Below, one piece after another: positions 45,592 to 59,400 of a stretch of DNA of 64,000 bases. The position numbers and the translations under genes are program-made. How positions within the stretch are numbered: position 1 is the first letter of the stretch; each line of letters opens with the position of its first letter. The notes beneath the pieces are model-generated. The model searched no databases. It was not told where the DNA came from and saw only the letters and a program-made list of their open reading frames with translations. The stretch comes from Cyclina sinensis (lineage: Eukaryota; Mollusca; Bivalvia; Venerida; Veneridae): NCBI GenBank assembly GCA_012932295.1, contig JAAONU010000004.1, positions 22,390,872 to 22,454,871 on the forward strand, read 5' to 3'.

Positions 45592-47474
45592 TAGCTGTAT
45601 TAAAATCGATTTCGTCCTACATTTGTAACGAATGAAATTATTACAAAATTTTCAGCTAATGAAGTAAGTTTGCGTTTCTGTTACTAAATTTTAGGTGGAA
45701 GTTTTATTGCCTCTGGAAATAAGGCAATACTGAAAGCATTAATACAGCCGTAAAATAAATCAAAACCTTTTAACCATGACAAAATATACTTAATGGAACA
45801 AATATATATAATTAATACGACTAAACATTTAACATATTTTACTTAAATAATATTCACACTTTAAGCTTTAATCTCAGCATGTTTTTTTTTTTTATATCTA
45901 AAACTGTTAAGGAAATACGGCATTCATTTACTTGTCCAAAAATATGTTGAACTCGTTTTCAAAAGCTGAAAGTTTAAGCAAAATAATTACATTTGATAAC
46001 GGATGCTCGTGTTTATCATGAATTTGCTGTATAAAACCACAATTCCAAAATAGCCTAAAACTGTCTGATTTTAATCAACTTACGGTCAAACAACTGCAAA
46101 TTAGTCACATGTTTGCTTTTCTAACAATTGGTAAAGATTTACAGCCTACGTTTCACACAAATACTCTTACCTTTATATGAACAGTTATCAATTTCAGTAA
46201 ACACAGACGTGTGCGAGGCGTGTTTGTACACAAATACTCACAACGAAACCATTACCTGTCTACGTAACGAAACGGCTCGCTGTTTGACATCGTCAGCCAC
46301 CAGTGGATACAGTACAAAAATTAATGCCCCATAAGTGTATAGTTTACGCGCTTAGTATATGTATTTCATTTGATTTTATGCCTCTATTCCTACAAAAATT
46401 GCCTTTAATACTCGGTCGTGTTAGAGGGTTTTATTAGTTCTGGCTTCCAAAACTTTATAAGCCGTTTTTTTAACATTTTGTTCATTTATTTGATGCGGCA
46501 TTCCTGTAACAGTATATAAATCGTGTACGCTGAAGACCGTAAGCTAGGGTATTATAACCCCTTTATACAAACCAAAGCACTGAAAGTACTGCAAAACCTG
46601 TCGCGTAGTGCTGGGTTTATGTTTTCAAGAAATGGATACATGCATGTAATGCAATACTTTTATTCCAGAGAATTTATCTCTGTGCAACAGAGGCCCATTG
46701 GAGCTAGTCTCAGTAAGCTAAATATGATAAAATCTGTTTGTTTTTTTACCTGCCATGCCATAAATTATAGTCCAACTTTACTGATTTTTTTTGTACATAA
46801 AAACTGAACACTAATCAATACTGACCATCAATGATCTTCACCATTTTCAACAATTATATATCAAATTTAGCATTGACTATTCCACTTATTTTTCTAAAAC
46901 CCTGTGGTACTTCAGCTATAATGTTCTAGAAAAGCAAGAGTACAATTATACCAACCATGATTTATGGATACTGACCAATATTGTAAGTTCTGTTGGTAGT
47001 TTACCGGTAACATTTGCAGTCTAGTACATGTTCTTTCCTTAGTAATTATAGGAAGGTAAACTGACTCTGATATGAATACAACTGTAAAGAGGGGGTAAAA
47101 CTTTAGCTGACAATAAGTTTACCACAAACACAAGAAAGCAATACTTGTTAATATTATCTTTATTAAAATAAAAGATAAAACTATAAAAAACAACAATTCA
47201 CTAGAAATGTGTCCATGGGACACATTTGCCCAAGGCATGTATCATAAGCAGATGATAAAAATTAAAGAGGCAGGTGGAATGTCAAAAATATAATTGTTAT
47301 TATTTATTTAATAAACAGTGTGCTACAAAACATAACCATATGAATGTGAAGACATTTGGTTTCATCAGAAATTTAATCTATAGATGTCAAAACTCTGATA
47401 TATTTGGAGGTGTCCTGCCCAATTTTTCAAGTAACCTGTAGTTTCATAAGATACATATACATGCAAAATATAAA
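45592..47474. other. Intergenic region upstream of viperin
   Basis: No gene recognised. An exact inverted repeat AAATGTGTCC-ATG-GGACACATTT lies at 47205-47227, likely the head hairpin of another dispersed element cut short by element A2. The short ORFs here show no domain. Confidence 0.5.
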
Positions 47475-50400
47475 ACAAAAGGGCCATGATGGCCCTGGAT
47501 TGCTCACCTGAGTACTTTGGCTGTAGGTTTGCTGTTAAGCAGTATTTCATTTTTTAATTGAAAATATATAAGTGCCTACAAACCAAATATGTAAAATATC
47601 AGTCAATTAATAAAGGTTCTATGACAGAAAGTAGAAATATCTATTATAAGCTATGGTGACCTTGACCTTGATCCAGTGACCTCAAACCCTACCCATGGGT
47701 AGAGGTCCATGCAAGGAACCTATATACTGAATATCAAAGATATTGGTCTATAAATGAAGGCTTTATGAGGTACGGTAGATAAATCTATTTTTAGCCTCCG
47801 TGACCTTTAACCTAATCTAATAATTTGAACAACCAAACAACCTTTCTGACAAACTGCCAGGATATTTGGACTTAAACAGTAGCCTCTAGAGCCTTAACAA
47901 GATATTTCTATTTTTGGGCTCTGTAACCTAGTTTTTGACCCCAGATGACCCATATTCGAACTTGAGCTAGAAACCATCGAAATAACCTTTCTGACATATT
48001 TCCAGAATATTTGAGCTGGAAATGTTACCTGTAGAGTGTAAACAAGGTTTTTCCAAATTTAAGCTCTGTGACCTAGTTTTTGACCCCAGATGACCCATAT
48101 TCGAACTTAGGCTAGAAATCATCGATACAACCTTTCTGACATATTTCCAGGATATTTGGGCTGAAAATGTTACCTCTAGAGTGTTAACAAGGTTTTTCCA
48201 TATACAGGCTGTGTGACCTAGTTTTTGACCCCACATGACCCATATTCCAACTTGAGCTAGAAATCATCTTAACAAGCTTTCTGACATATTTCCAGGATAT
48301 TTGGGCTGAAAATATTACCTCTAGAGTGATAAAAAAGGTTTTTCCATATTTGGTCTCAGTGACCTAGTTTTTGACCCAAGATGACCCATATTCGAACCTG
48401 GGCTAGAAATTACCCAAATAACCTTTCTGATATATAACAAGGATATTTAGGCTGAAAATGTTATCTCTAAAGTGTTAACAAGGTTTTTCCATATTTGGGC
48501 TCTGTGACCTAGTTTTTGACCCCAGATGACCAATATTCGAACTTGGGCTAGAACTCACCAAAATAACCTTTCTGACATATTACAAGGACATTTGGACTGA
48601 AACTGTGACCTCTAAAGTGTTAACAAGGTTTTTCCATATTTGGGCTCTGTGACCTAGTTTTTGACCCCAGATGACCCATATTCGAACTTGGGCTAGAAAT
48701 CACCAAAATAACCTTTCTGACATATTACAAGGACATTTGGGACTGAAAATGTGACCTCTAAAGTGTTAACAAGGTTTTTCCACATTTGGGCTCTGTGACC
48801 TAGTTTTTGACCCCAGATGACCCATATTCGAATTTGACCTAGAAATCATCTTAACAAGCTTTCTGAGACTTTTTCAGGATATTTGGGCTGAAAATGTTAC
48901 CTCTAGAGTGTTAACAAGGTTTTTCCATGTACAGGCTGTGTGACCTAGTTTTTGACCCCACATGACCCATATTCCAACTTGAGCTAGAAATCATCTTAAC
49001 AAGCTTTCTGACAGTTTTTTCAGGAAATTTGGGCTAAAAATGTTACCTCTAGAGTGTTAACAAGGTTTTACCATATTTGGGCTGTGTGACCTAGTTTTTG
49101 ACCCCACATGACCCATTTTCCAACTTGAGCTAGAAAATCATCAAAACAACCTTTCTGACATATTTCCAGGATATTTGGGCTGAATACGTTACCTCTAGAG
49201 TGATAAAAAGGTTTTTCCATATTTGTCTCAGTGACCTAGTTTTTTACCCCAGATGACCCATATTTGAACCTGGGCTTGAAATTATCCAAATAACCTTTCT
49301 GATATATTACAAGGATATTTGAGCTGAAAGTGTTACCTCTAAAGTGTTAACAAGGTTTTTCCATATTTGGGCTCTGTGACCTAGTTTTTGACCCCAGATG
49401 ACCCATATTCGAACTTGGGCTAGAAATCACCAAAATAACCTTTCTGACATATTACAAGGAAATTTGGACTGAAAATGTAACCTCTAAAGTGTTAACAAGG
49501 TTTCTCCATATTTGGACTCTGTGACCTAGTTTTTGACCCCAGATGACCCATATTCGAACTTGGGCTAGAAATCACCAAATAACCTTTCTGACATATTACA
49601 AGGACATTTGGACTGAAACTGTGACCTCTAAAGTGTTAACAAGGTTTTTCCATATTTGGGCTCTGTGACCTAGTTTTTGACCCCAGATGACCCATATTCG
49701 AATTTGACCTAGAAATCATCGAAACAACCTATCTGACATATTTCCAGGATATTTTGGCTGAAAATGTTACCTCTAGAGTGTTAACAAGGTTTTTCCATAT
49801 ACAGGCTGTGTGACCTAGTTTTTGACCCCACATGACCCATATTCCAGCTTGAGCTAGAAATCATCTTAACAAGCTTTCTGACAGTTTTTCAGGAAATTCG
49901 GGCTAAAAATGTTACCTATAGAGTGTTAACAAAGTTTTACCATATTTGGGCTGTGTGACCTAGTTTTTGACCCCACATGACCCATATTCAAACTTGAGCT
50001 AGAAATTATCAAAACAACCTTTCTGACATATTTCCAGGATATTTGGGCTGAAAATGTTACCTCTAGAGTGATAAAAAGGTTTTTCCATATTTGGTCTCAG
50101 TGACCTAGTTTTTGACCCAAGATGACCCATATTCGAACCTGGGCTTGAAATTATCCAAATAACCTTTCTGACATATTACAAGGATATTTGAGCTGAAAGT
50201 GTTACTTCTAAAGTGTTAACAAGGTTTTTCCATATTTGGGCTCTGTGACCTAGTTTTTAAACCCAGATGACCCATATTCGAACTTGGGCTAGAAATCACC
50301 AAAATAACCTTTCTGACATATTACAAGGAAATTTGGACTGAAAATGTGACCTCTAAAGTGTTAACAAGGTTTCTCCATATTTGGGCTCTGTGACCTAGTT

Positions 50401-51755
50401 TTTGACCCCAGATGACCCATATTCGAACTTGGGCTAGAAATCACCAAATAACCTTTCTGACATATTACAAGGACATTTGGACTGAAACTGTGACCTCTAA
50501 AGTGTTAACAAGGTTTTTCCATATTTGGACTCTGTGACCTAGTTTTTGACCCAAGATGACCCATATTCGAATTTGACCTAGAAATCATCGAAACAACCTA
50601 TCTGACATATTTCCAGGATATTTTAGCTGAAAATGTTACTTCTAGAGTGTTAACAAGGTTTTTCCATATTTGGGCTCTGTGACCTAGTTTTTGACCCCAC
50701 ATGACCCATATTCCAGCTTGAGCTAGAAATCATCTTAACAAGCTTTCTGACAGTTTTTCAGGAAATTCGGGCTAAAAATGTTACCTATAGAGTGTTAACA
50801 AAGTTTTACCATATTTGGGCTGTGTGACCTAGTTTTTGACCCCACATGACTTATATTCGAACCTGGGCTAGAAATTATCCAAATAACCTTTCTGACATAA
50901 TACAAGGATATTTGAGCTGAAAGTGTTACCTCTAGAGTGATAAAAAGGTTTTTCCATATTTGGTCTCAGTGACCTAGTTTTTGACCCCAGATGACCCATA
51001 TTCGAACTTGTGCTAGAAATCACCCAAATACCCTTTCTGACATATTACAAGGAAATTTGGACTGAAAATGTTACCTCTAAAGTGTTAACAAGGTTTTTCC
51101 ATATTTGGGCTCTGTGACCTAGTTTTTGACCCCAGATGACCCATATTCGAACCTGTGCTAGAAATCACCCAAATACCCTTTTTGACGTATTACAAGGAAA
51201 TTTGGACTGAAAATGTTACCTCTAAAGTGTTAACAAGGTTTTTCCATATTTGGGCTCTGTGACCTAGTTTTTGACCCCAGATGACCCATATTCAAACTTG
51301 AGCTAGAAATCATGGAAACAAGCTTTCTGACAAATTTCAAGGATATTCGGGCTGAAAATCTTACATCTAGGGTGTTAACAAGGTTTTTTCATATTTGGGC
51401 TGTGTGACCTAGTTTTTGACCCCAGATGACCCATATTCAAACTTGGGCTAGAAATCAACCAAACAACCTTTCTGACAAATTGCCAGGACATTTGGACTGA
51501 AACAGTAGCCTCTAGAGCCTTAACAAGTTTTTTCTATTTTTAGGTCATGTGACCTAGTTTTTGACCCCAGATGACCCATATTCGAACTCGTCCGAGTAAT
51601 AACTGGGACAAACATCCTGACCATGTTCCGTGACAATTGGAGCAAAAATTGTGACCAGTAGAGTGTTAACGAACTAAATGTGAACGGACGACAGACGATG
51701 GACATTCATCGATACTAATAGCTCACCCTGAGCCAGCTCAGATGAGCTAAAAAAT
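47475..51755 (+). mobile_element. Element A2: A1-like ends around a ~146-bp x 25 satellite
   Basis: The head hairpin GGGCCATGATGGCCC (47481-47495) and about 350 bp after it match A1 closely, up to about 47826. The core then switches to about 25 tandem units of 145-147 bp (GTGACCTAGTTTTTGACC, AGATGACCCATATTCGAA, AACCTTTCTGACATATT). The tail GACGACAGACGATGGACATT precedes the hairpin AGCTCACCCTGAGC / GCTCAGATGAGCT at about 51720-51748. No protein is coded. Confidence 0.78.
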
Positions 51756-52239
51756 CTGTTTAATCATTTTTCTTTAAATGTGCAGAAATTTCATCTTAGT
51801 AGAAAATAAGTCAAAAAGGTGCATAATGGAAGGAACCATATGTAGACACATCTACATGCAAATATGAATGAAATCTGTGCAAGCATTTTTATTTAAATTT
51901 GTGGAAATGCAATATGGAGTTTTAAAAAGGCCATGCATGACCCAGATGACCTTTGCACTGGTATGTTGCATCATGATGACAATTGTGTGATGCTAATTCC
52001 TCTATTATTACTTACAGAAATGAAAACTGGATGAAAATGAAACCATGACCTTTTCTTGAAACAACAAATGGGATAAATCCTGTAAATGGCAGTCAGAGTT
52101 ATGTATCTTGCAACCTACACACAAATGAGTGTGTCAACTGTCATGCAACTGTTACAAAAGTAGTTCCAAAAAGTGAGAAATTTCCAACTAGCAAAAGAAG
52201 ATGAACTGATGGAAGTATGAAATGAAACAATATCACATA

Positions 52240-53245
52240 GGCAGTCATTGTCACATTTCCCTTATGCAGCAATTGTACAACTGTAACAAATTACACAGGC
52301 AGTCATTGCAAACAATTACCAAATGTAGCCATTGTAACATATCCCTTTTGCAATCATTGTAACATATTCTGCAGGCAAAGCATTGTAACATATTACATAG
52401 ACAGACATTGTAACCTATATCACAGGCAAGCATTTCAATATCCCATTTGCAACCACTGTCATATATCACATAGGCAGCCATTGTAGCGTATCCCATTACA
52501 AGCAAGTGTAATGTATCCCGTGGGAAACCGCTGTAACATATCCAATAGGCAGCAATTGTAACATTAGATAGGCAGTCATTGTAACATATCCCATAAGCAA
52601 TCATTCTAATATATCCAAAAGGCAACCATTGTAACATATCCAATAAGCAGCCAGTTTAAAACATACCTCAGGCACAGTTTTCAACAAATCAAACTGAAAG
52701 CAATAGCTACATATCACAAAAGCAACTTTTGAAACATATCACAAAGGCAGCTATTGTAACATATAGCATAGGCAGTCATTGTGACATATCCCATAGGCAA
52801 CCGTTTGTACAGATCATAAAGGCAACCAATGTAAAATATCCCATAGGCAACCATTTCAACATAACCCATAGGCAGTAATTATTACATCTTGCAAAAGAAG
52901 CAACTATAATATATCATTTAGGCAACTTCTAATTTATATTGCAAAGACAGCTTTTTGTTTCATATCATACAGGTATTCATTGTAACAAATCCCTTTGGCA
53001 ATCATTATAACATATGCTATAGGCAACTATTTCAAGATACAGGCAGAAATTGTAACAGATCACATAGGCAGCCATTGTAAAATACACCACAGACAACCAC
53101 TGTAACATATCCTATAGGCAGCAATTATAATATATCTCACAGACAAAAACTGTGACATATACAATCACCAACCACTTTAACATATCCTTTGGCAACCACT
53201 TCAACATATCCCATAGGCAGCCATTGTAACATATCACTTAGGCAG
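52240..53245. repeat. 25-bp satellite, about 40 units
   Basis: Units of CATTGTAACATATC plus CCATAGGCAGC run for about 1 kb with moderate divergence, then a short (CT)n tract. The 130-codon minus ORF across it is periodic (CYNDCL..., ICYSGF...) and not treated as a gene. Confidence 0.88.
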
Positions 53246-53409
53246 CTCTCTCTCTCTCTCGTACGCCCAATCAAATTTGTATGAAATCAAGCATAATTTG
53301 TTCTCATCTAAGAACATTTAAATCCTCTTCTCACGAGTGTAGTCATGTTTCTTTTTTTGGTTGAACAACAAAGCAATTTTGCCTTTCATGGCCTGGTAGC
53401 CTTTTCCTT

Positions 53410-53439
53410 TCAAAAATCATTTTCAGCCAGCAGATTCAC
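53410..53439 (-). CDS. RING/coiled-coil gene, terminal exon
   Basis: Acceptor tttcttctcag, then VNLLAENDF and TGA at 53412-53410. A 30-nt coding end, supported by phase and a strong acceptor only. Confidence 0.65.
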   Translation of the reverse strand: MNLLAENDF

Positions 53440-56400
53440 CTGAGAAGAAAATATGGTAAGATTATACAAAAAAATCTTTAAAATGTCTTCAATCTCATAC
53501 CTTAACACAATGAAATTTATACACAAGTAACATGAACTGCAGTTAAATTCTATTTCACCTCTGTAGGTATTAAAAAGCCATATAAAATCAATACATGCAT
53601 TGTGTAATTACAAAAATTTTACATCCAAGAAAGTAAAGAAAATGTCTGCAAAATATACAGATTACAACAGTAGAAATAACAATGAAAAAGGTCTTTCTTG
53701 TGTAATTAGTGCATAAGTTAATGACACATATACTATTGATCAATATTCTTTCAACATATCAAGACTGAAACAAATTTCATGAAACAGTAACTTATAGATA
53801 GATCTACATTTACTAACAAACATAAAAATTTTGGGTCTTCGCAAACATATTTAGGCATTTACCTTTTCAATTTGTTGCTCCACAGATGTGAGAGAATCTT
53901 GCACGAGAATCAGCCTATTCTTTTCTTGTTTCACCTGCACTTCAAGCGTGTAACAGTTCTTCTCATACTCTTGTCTATGTTCCGTTAACTCTTTCAACTT
54001 CCGCTCTAAACTCGCAATCTCTGATTCTAACTCTGCCTCTTTCTGCTGAATGTTGGTGACTTGTTGTTGCTCTCGACTGAGCTTCCTGGTAATCTTTTTT
54101 AAATTATTCGTAATATTTTCTGATTCTTCTTGTAATATTTCTTGCCTTGTTATAAGGTTCTGCTGCTCCTCACGGTAGTTATTTTTCTGAACTGAACTTG
54201 CAACTGAAGATAAAGACAATTCTGTACAAGATTGCAGTTTATTATATACTTATAAATATATAATATTGAGAAATATTGATGAAATAAAATGCGTATTTTC
54301 ATTTTCTGTATTTTCACTGTAAAAATTTATTTTTCACTGCGGTGAAACATATTTTCCGTATTTTCACTGATGTCTTGCCGGACTTCTTTCTTCTGAATTC
54401 AGCCAATTCATAAAATTAAAGGGGAATTCTTTCAAATCGTAAGGTCAAAAAGAGAGAAAGTATATAATAAACAGAAAATTCAATTTTTTTCTATAAATAC
54501 GGGATTTATTTTCATTGAGTGGTATGAAAATAAATATTTCATGAGTGGCGATAGCCAGGAGTGAAATATGATAATTTTTATACCGCGAAATGAAAATAAA
54601 TCCGTATTTTTAGAAAGAACTTGAATATCCTCTATATACTCATGTCAAATTTGTCAAAAGAAGACAGAATACATTAATGCACTACCATTATTACAGTTTA
54701 AGGACAATTATTATCTATCTGTAAATGAAATAAGATATAGTAAATGTTAAATTCATGTTATACTTCCATTTGCAGTAAATATTCCCAAATAAATTTACCA
54801 TTTATATTGTTTTCAGACACTATGGTGATGAAAAGATATCAAAACTGTTTAATGATTAATACATATTTCTTAACGTAATATAGAATAACACAGCATTACA
54901 TGGTTAACAAAAGGGAGACAAATATTACTGATTATGATATGATTATATACAGAGTAACTGAAAATGTTGTAATATCTACCAGAAAATATGAAAACTAACC
55001 CAGGCCAATTTTGACCTCAGGGGCATATTTGAACAATCCTAGTATGTAGCCACTATACAGTGCTTCATAAAACAAGGCTTCATGCCCAGTTTCAGAACTC
55101 TCGGCCTTGTGGTTTTAGACAAGAAGAACTTGAAAGAATTTCCTCTATATCTCTATGTAAAACATAAGACCCCTAGGACAGGACCAATAGTAACCCAACG
55201 TACATAATTTGAACAAACCTGGTAGAGGTCCACTAAATAATGTTACGCGTCAAATTTCTTACGGTTTCTAACAAGATGATTTTTAAAAAGTTTACCTATA
55301 CAAGAGATGTTTGTGAAACATATATGCCCACCCCACCCCCCTACTGGCTTATCCCTACAGGCCGTCATAAAGTTTTGAGGAGCTGGGACCAAGTGTTCTA
55401 TAGTTATTGATGGGAGACCATTTTGCTATTCAAAGACACTGTGACCATGGCCTTTGACCTGGTGACCTGAAAAACTAAAGGGGTCATCTACAAATCATTG
55501 AACAACTTATATACAAAGTTTGAGGAATATGGGTCCAAGCGTTCTACACTTATTCATTTTGCTTTTCAAGGTCACTGTGACCCTTAACCTTTGACCCAGT
55601 GACCTGAAAAACGATAGTTGCCATCTACTGATCATAACAAACCTAAGTCAGACAAACCTAGCCCCAAGGATTCCCTGGGTATTCAGCAGAAAGTGTTTTG
55701 CTTTTCAAGGTTAATGTGACTTTGACCTAATAACACTAAAAACTACAGGGGTCATCTAATTGTCATGACCAACCTACCCATGAAATTTGAGGGGCTGGGC
55801 CTAAGCATTCTACAGTAATTGACCAGACACTATTTTGCTATAAAAGGGCATTGTGACCTCGACCTTTAACCTTAAAAGCTATAGGGGTCATCTATTGATT
55901 ATGGCCAACCTATAAACAAAGTTTGAGGAACCTGGACCCAAGCATTCTATAGTTATTGATTGGAAATCACTTTGCTTTTCAAGGTCAATGTGACCTTGGG
56001 CTTTGACCAGGTGACTCGAAAAACTATAGGGGTCATCTACTAATCATGATCAACCTACACACAGTTTGAAGAACCTGGGACCAAGCCTTCTAAAGTTATT
56101 GATTGAAAACTGTTTTCCTGTTCAAGAACACTCAAACCTTGACCTTTGACCTAGTGACCTAAAAACAATAAAGGTCATTTACTTGTCATGATCAACCTAA
56201 AAACTAAGTTTGAAGAACCTGGGACCAAGCCCTCAATAGTTATTGATCCAAAACCGTTTTGCTATTCAAGGTCACTGTGACCCTGACCTTTGGTCTGGTG
56301 ATGTGAAAAACTATAGGGTTCATCTACTGGTAAAGATCAACCTGCACACTTAATATCAAGAACCTGGGATTAAGCCTTCTATGGTTATTGATTGGAAAGC

Positions 56401-59400
56401 ATTTTGCTATTCAAGATCACTGTGTCCTTGAACTTTAACCTGGTGACCTGAAAAACAATAGGGGTCATCTACTGGTCATGACCAACCTATATACTAAGTT
56501 TGAACAACCTGGGAGCAAGCCTTATATAGTTATTGATTGGTAACCATTTTGCTGTTCAAAGTCACTCAGTCCTTAACCTTTCACCTTGTGACCTGAAAAA
56601 CTACAGGGTCATGTACTTGTCATGATCAACCTTCACACCAAGTTTGAACAAACTGGGAGTAGGTGTTCTATAGTAATTGATAGGAAACTATTTTGACCTT
56701 TGACCTGAAAAACTGTAGGGGTCATCTACTTGTCATGACCAAGCAACATACTAAGTTAGAACAGCCCGGGTCATGGTCATGGTGAACCGACATACTATGA
56801 CTGAACAACCTGGGACCAAGGGTTCTTTAGTTATTGATCGAAAACTGTTTCGCTCTTCAAGGTCACTGTGAATTTTACGTTTTACCTGGTGACTGGAAAA
56901 CTTATACGGGTCATCTACTGGTCATGATGAACTGACATAATAAGACTGAACAACCTGCGACCAAGGGCTCTTTAGTTATTGGTCAGAAACCGTTTTGCTA
57001 TTCAAGGTCACTATGACCTTAACCTTTGACCTCATGATGTGAAATAATAGGGGTCATCTACCAACCTACACACTAAGTTTGAACAACCTGGGACTAAGTG
57101 TTCTATACCGGTAAGTATTGATCAGAAACCATTCTGCTATTCAAATTCACTGTGACCTTGAATTTTGACCGGGTGACCTGAAAAACTACAGGGGTCATCT
57201 ACTAGTCATGACCAACCTACAAGCTAAGTCTGAGGAAGGTGGGACCATGGGTTCTCTAGACATTGGTCGGAAACCAAAGTGTCTACCAACTGACCGACCA
57301 ACATTTGCAAAAGTATATATATATGCTCCCCATCTTTGATCGGGGGGGGGTTTGGGGCCGGGGGGGGCGGGCATAATAAAGCAATATTAAACATCTGCCC
57401 CTATGGCAGAACAAAAATGACAAAGATTTAGCAGTTTTGGTAGGGGTCCACTAGACAATGCTTCCATTCAATTTCAAAACTCTAGGCATTTAAGGGACCA
57501 CAATGGAAATAAGAGAATTCTTTTTTCTCTTTTTTGTAATATCCTTGGTATTGGTGGGCATTACATGGTACTCATTTATTTATCTTATAATTATATTTTT
57601 TATATGACATGCAATATTGTTAGTCTATTTTCTTACCACTTTGTTTTTTATGTATCTTTTATCATGCCATGTGTATGTACATTTATACCAAAATAAAACT
57701 AAACTAAACTTGTGGTTTCTTAGAAGAAGAATCTTAAATAAATCCCTCTCTAAATTTCAATGTAAAACGTGACCCCTATGCCACAGCTTATGGTGACCAA
57801 AAGGAACATAATTTGAACAAACTTTGTCTAATAGTCAATGATTATGCCAAATTTCAGACTTCAGGGCCTTGTTGTTATAGAAAATCAGATTTCTAATGAT
57901 TTTCCCCTATATTTCTATGTAAAAAGTGAGAACTCTCAGCTGGGAGAAATAGCGACCCAAGGGACATTATTTACAAACTGGTAGAGATTTACTAGACAAT
58001 GCTACACACCAAATTTTAGACCTCTGTGCCTAGTAGTTTTAGACAAGAAATTTTTTTTTTAGTTTTTCATTCTTGTTATCATAGCAACCACAGTTCTCCA
58101 TGGAATGGAATTCTTTGAACAATTCTTGAAGCGCTTCAAGCAAGGAACAGTCCTGTAAATTTTTATCAACTTTCACCTTGTAGTTTAGAAGGAGATGTTG
58201 TTTAAAGTAAAAAGTTGATGGCGCACAATGCACTTTTCATGACACAAGACGGACACATGGCAATAAAAGCACTCACCTTAAGCACATAGCGCTCAGATGA
58301 ACTAAAAAAAACTTTTTTAATTATTCAAACAGCGCAGAAGTACAAAAGCATATACCGGTAATAAATAAAAATATCTTCTGACAACTGTTTTTTTCTCTGA
58401 AATTATTAAGATATACATGTACCGCAGCACAGTGTCTGTAAAAAGTGTTAGACCGATAAAAAGGATCACACAAATGACCGAAACCAATCTATCTGAGTTT
58501 ATTCAGCACAGTTTCCTCTTACCATTATGTCCAATACCCAATGTAGAGTTTAGTTATTATCATCCACAGACACTGTTTTACAAGCTCAGTTTATAGCACT
58601 GATATATGGAACCTAAGATTAACCACCAATTTGAAAGACATTTAATACTAGTATGGTTAGTTTTATAGCATGGGATAAAATTTACCTTAAAATTACATTT
58701 TCTGTGTGTTACCACTGGACTCCTGAGATAAATGACTATTTCTACATGTATGTAGTTTACCTGTTTTATGTGATGTCTTCCTGTGTGTTTGCTTTGTGTG
58801 GAAGTTTGTGATGATCTGTTGTAACATAATGTTTGGGGTACATGACTGTACCACACAGCCACACATGGCACAGTACTTGGTCTTCCTGCTACAAGCACTA
58901 CACAGGGTATGACCACAGGGTATCAGCAACATTGGACTAGCACTGGGTGGCATCTAAAAATCAAAGAAGTTGTGTTTACTTTTTTTCCAATATATTTAAA
59001 ACTTACAAATTCAAAAGGGTAACAGATGTTGGGATTATTTTTCAAAAAGCAAAGTGCTTTTGGAATTTTCCCAGTTTCTTTGTACCAGGGTCTGATCCTA
59101 AGTCAGGTCACTTCAGATGTGTTTGGCCAAGTAGGTGATCATGAAGTTTCACAATACATCCTGTTCCAAGTGGCTAGTTTGCACGCTTACTATGCATAAA
59201 GAATGAGTGAAAAACATGGTAATATAAATGAATACAATTTAAGGGGTGAATAAATAAAAATGCTTTATGCTTCTTTTTTTACTTCATGACATTAGGAACA
59301 CTTCTGCAGTCATCCCTTTAATTCAAATCCTCTGTATCACTGAGAGTAATGATAAAACTAATAAGGTATGCAAACCTATAAATTATCAACCAACATAGAA

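Larger units (their letters stand above)
54999..58310 (+). mobile_element. Element A3: truncated A-type element interrupted by element B2
   Basis: 54999-55300 and about 57395-58240 carry A1-type core sequence (AGGCCAATTTTGACC, CTAGACAATGCT). The tail hairpin GCACTCACCTTAAGCACA / GCGCTCAGATGAACT is at about 58265-58303. The head hairpin is missing. It sits in the 4.6-kb intron before the coiled-coil exon. Confidence 0.6.

Noticed and set aside
52251..52643. 130-codon Cys-rich ORF on the minus strand
   Set aside because: Cys periodicity follows the 25-bp satellite; no splice context or domain.
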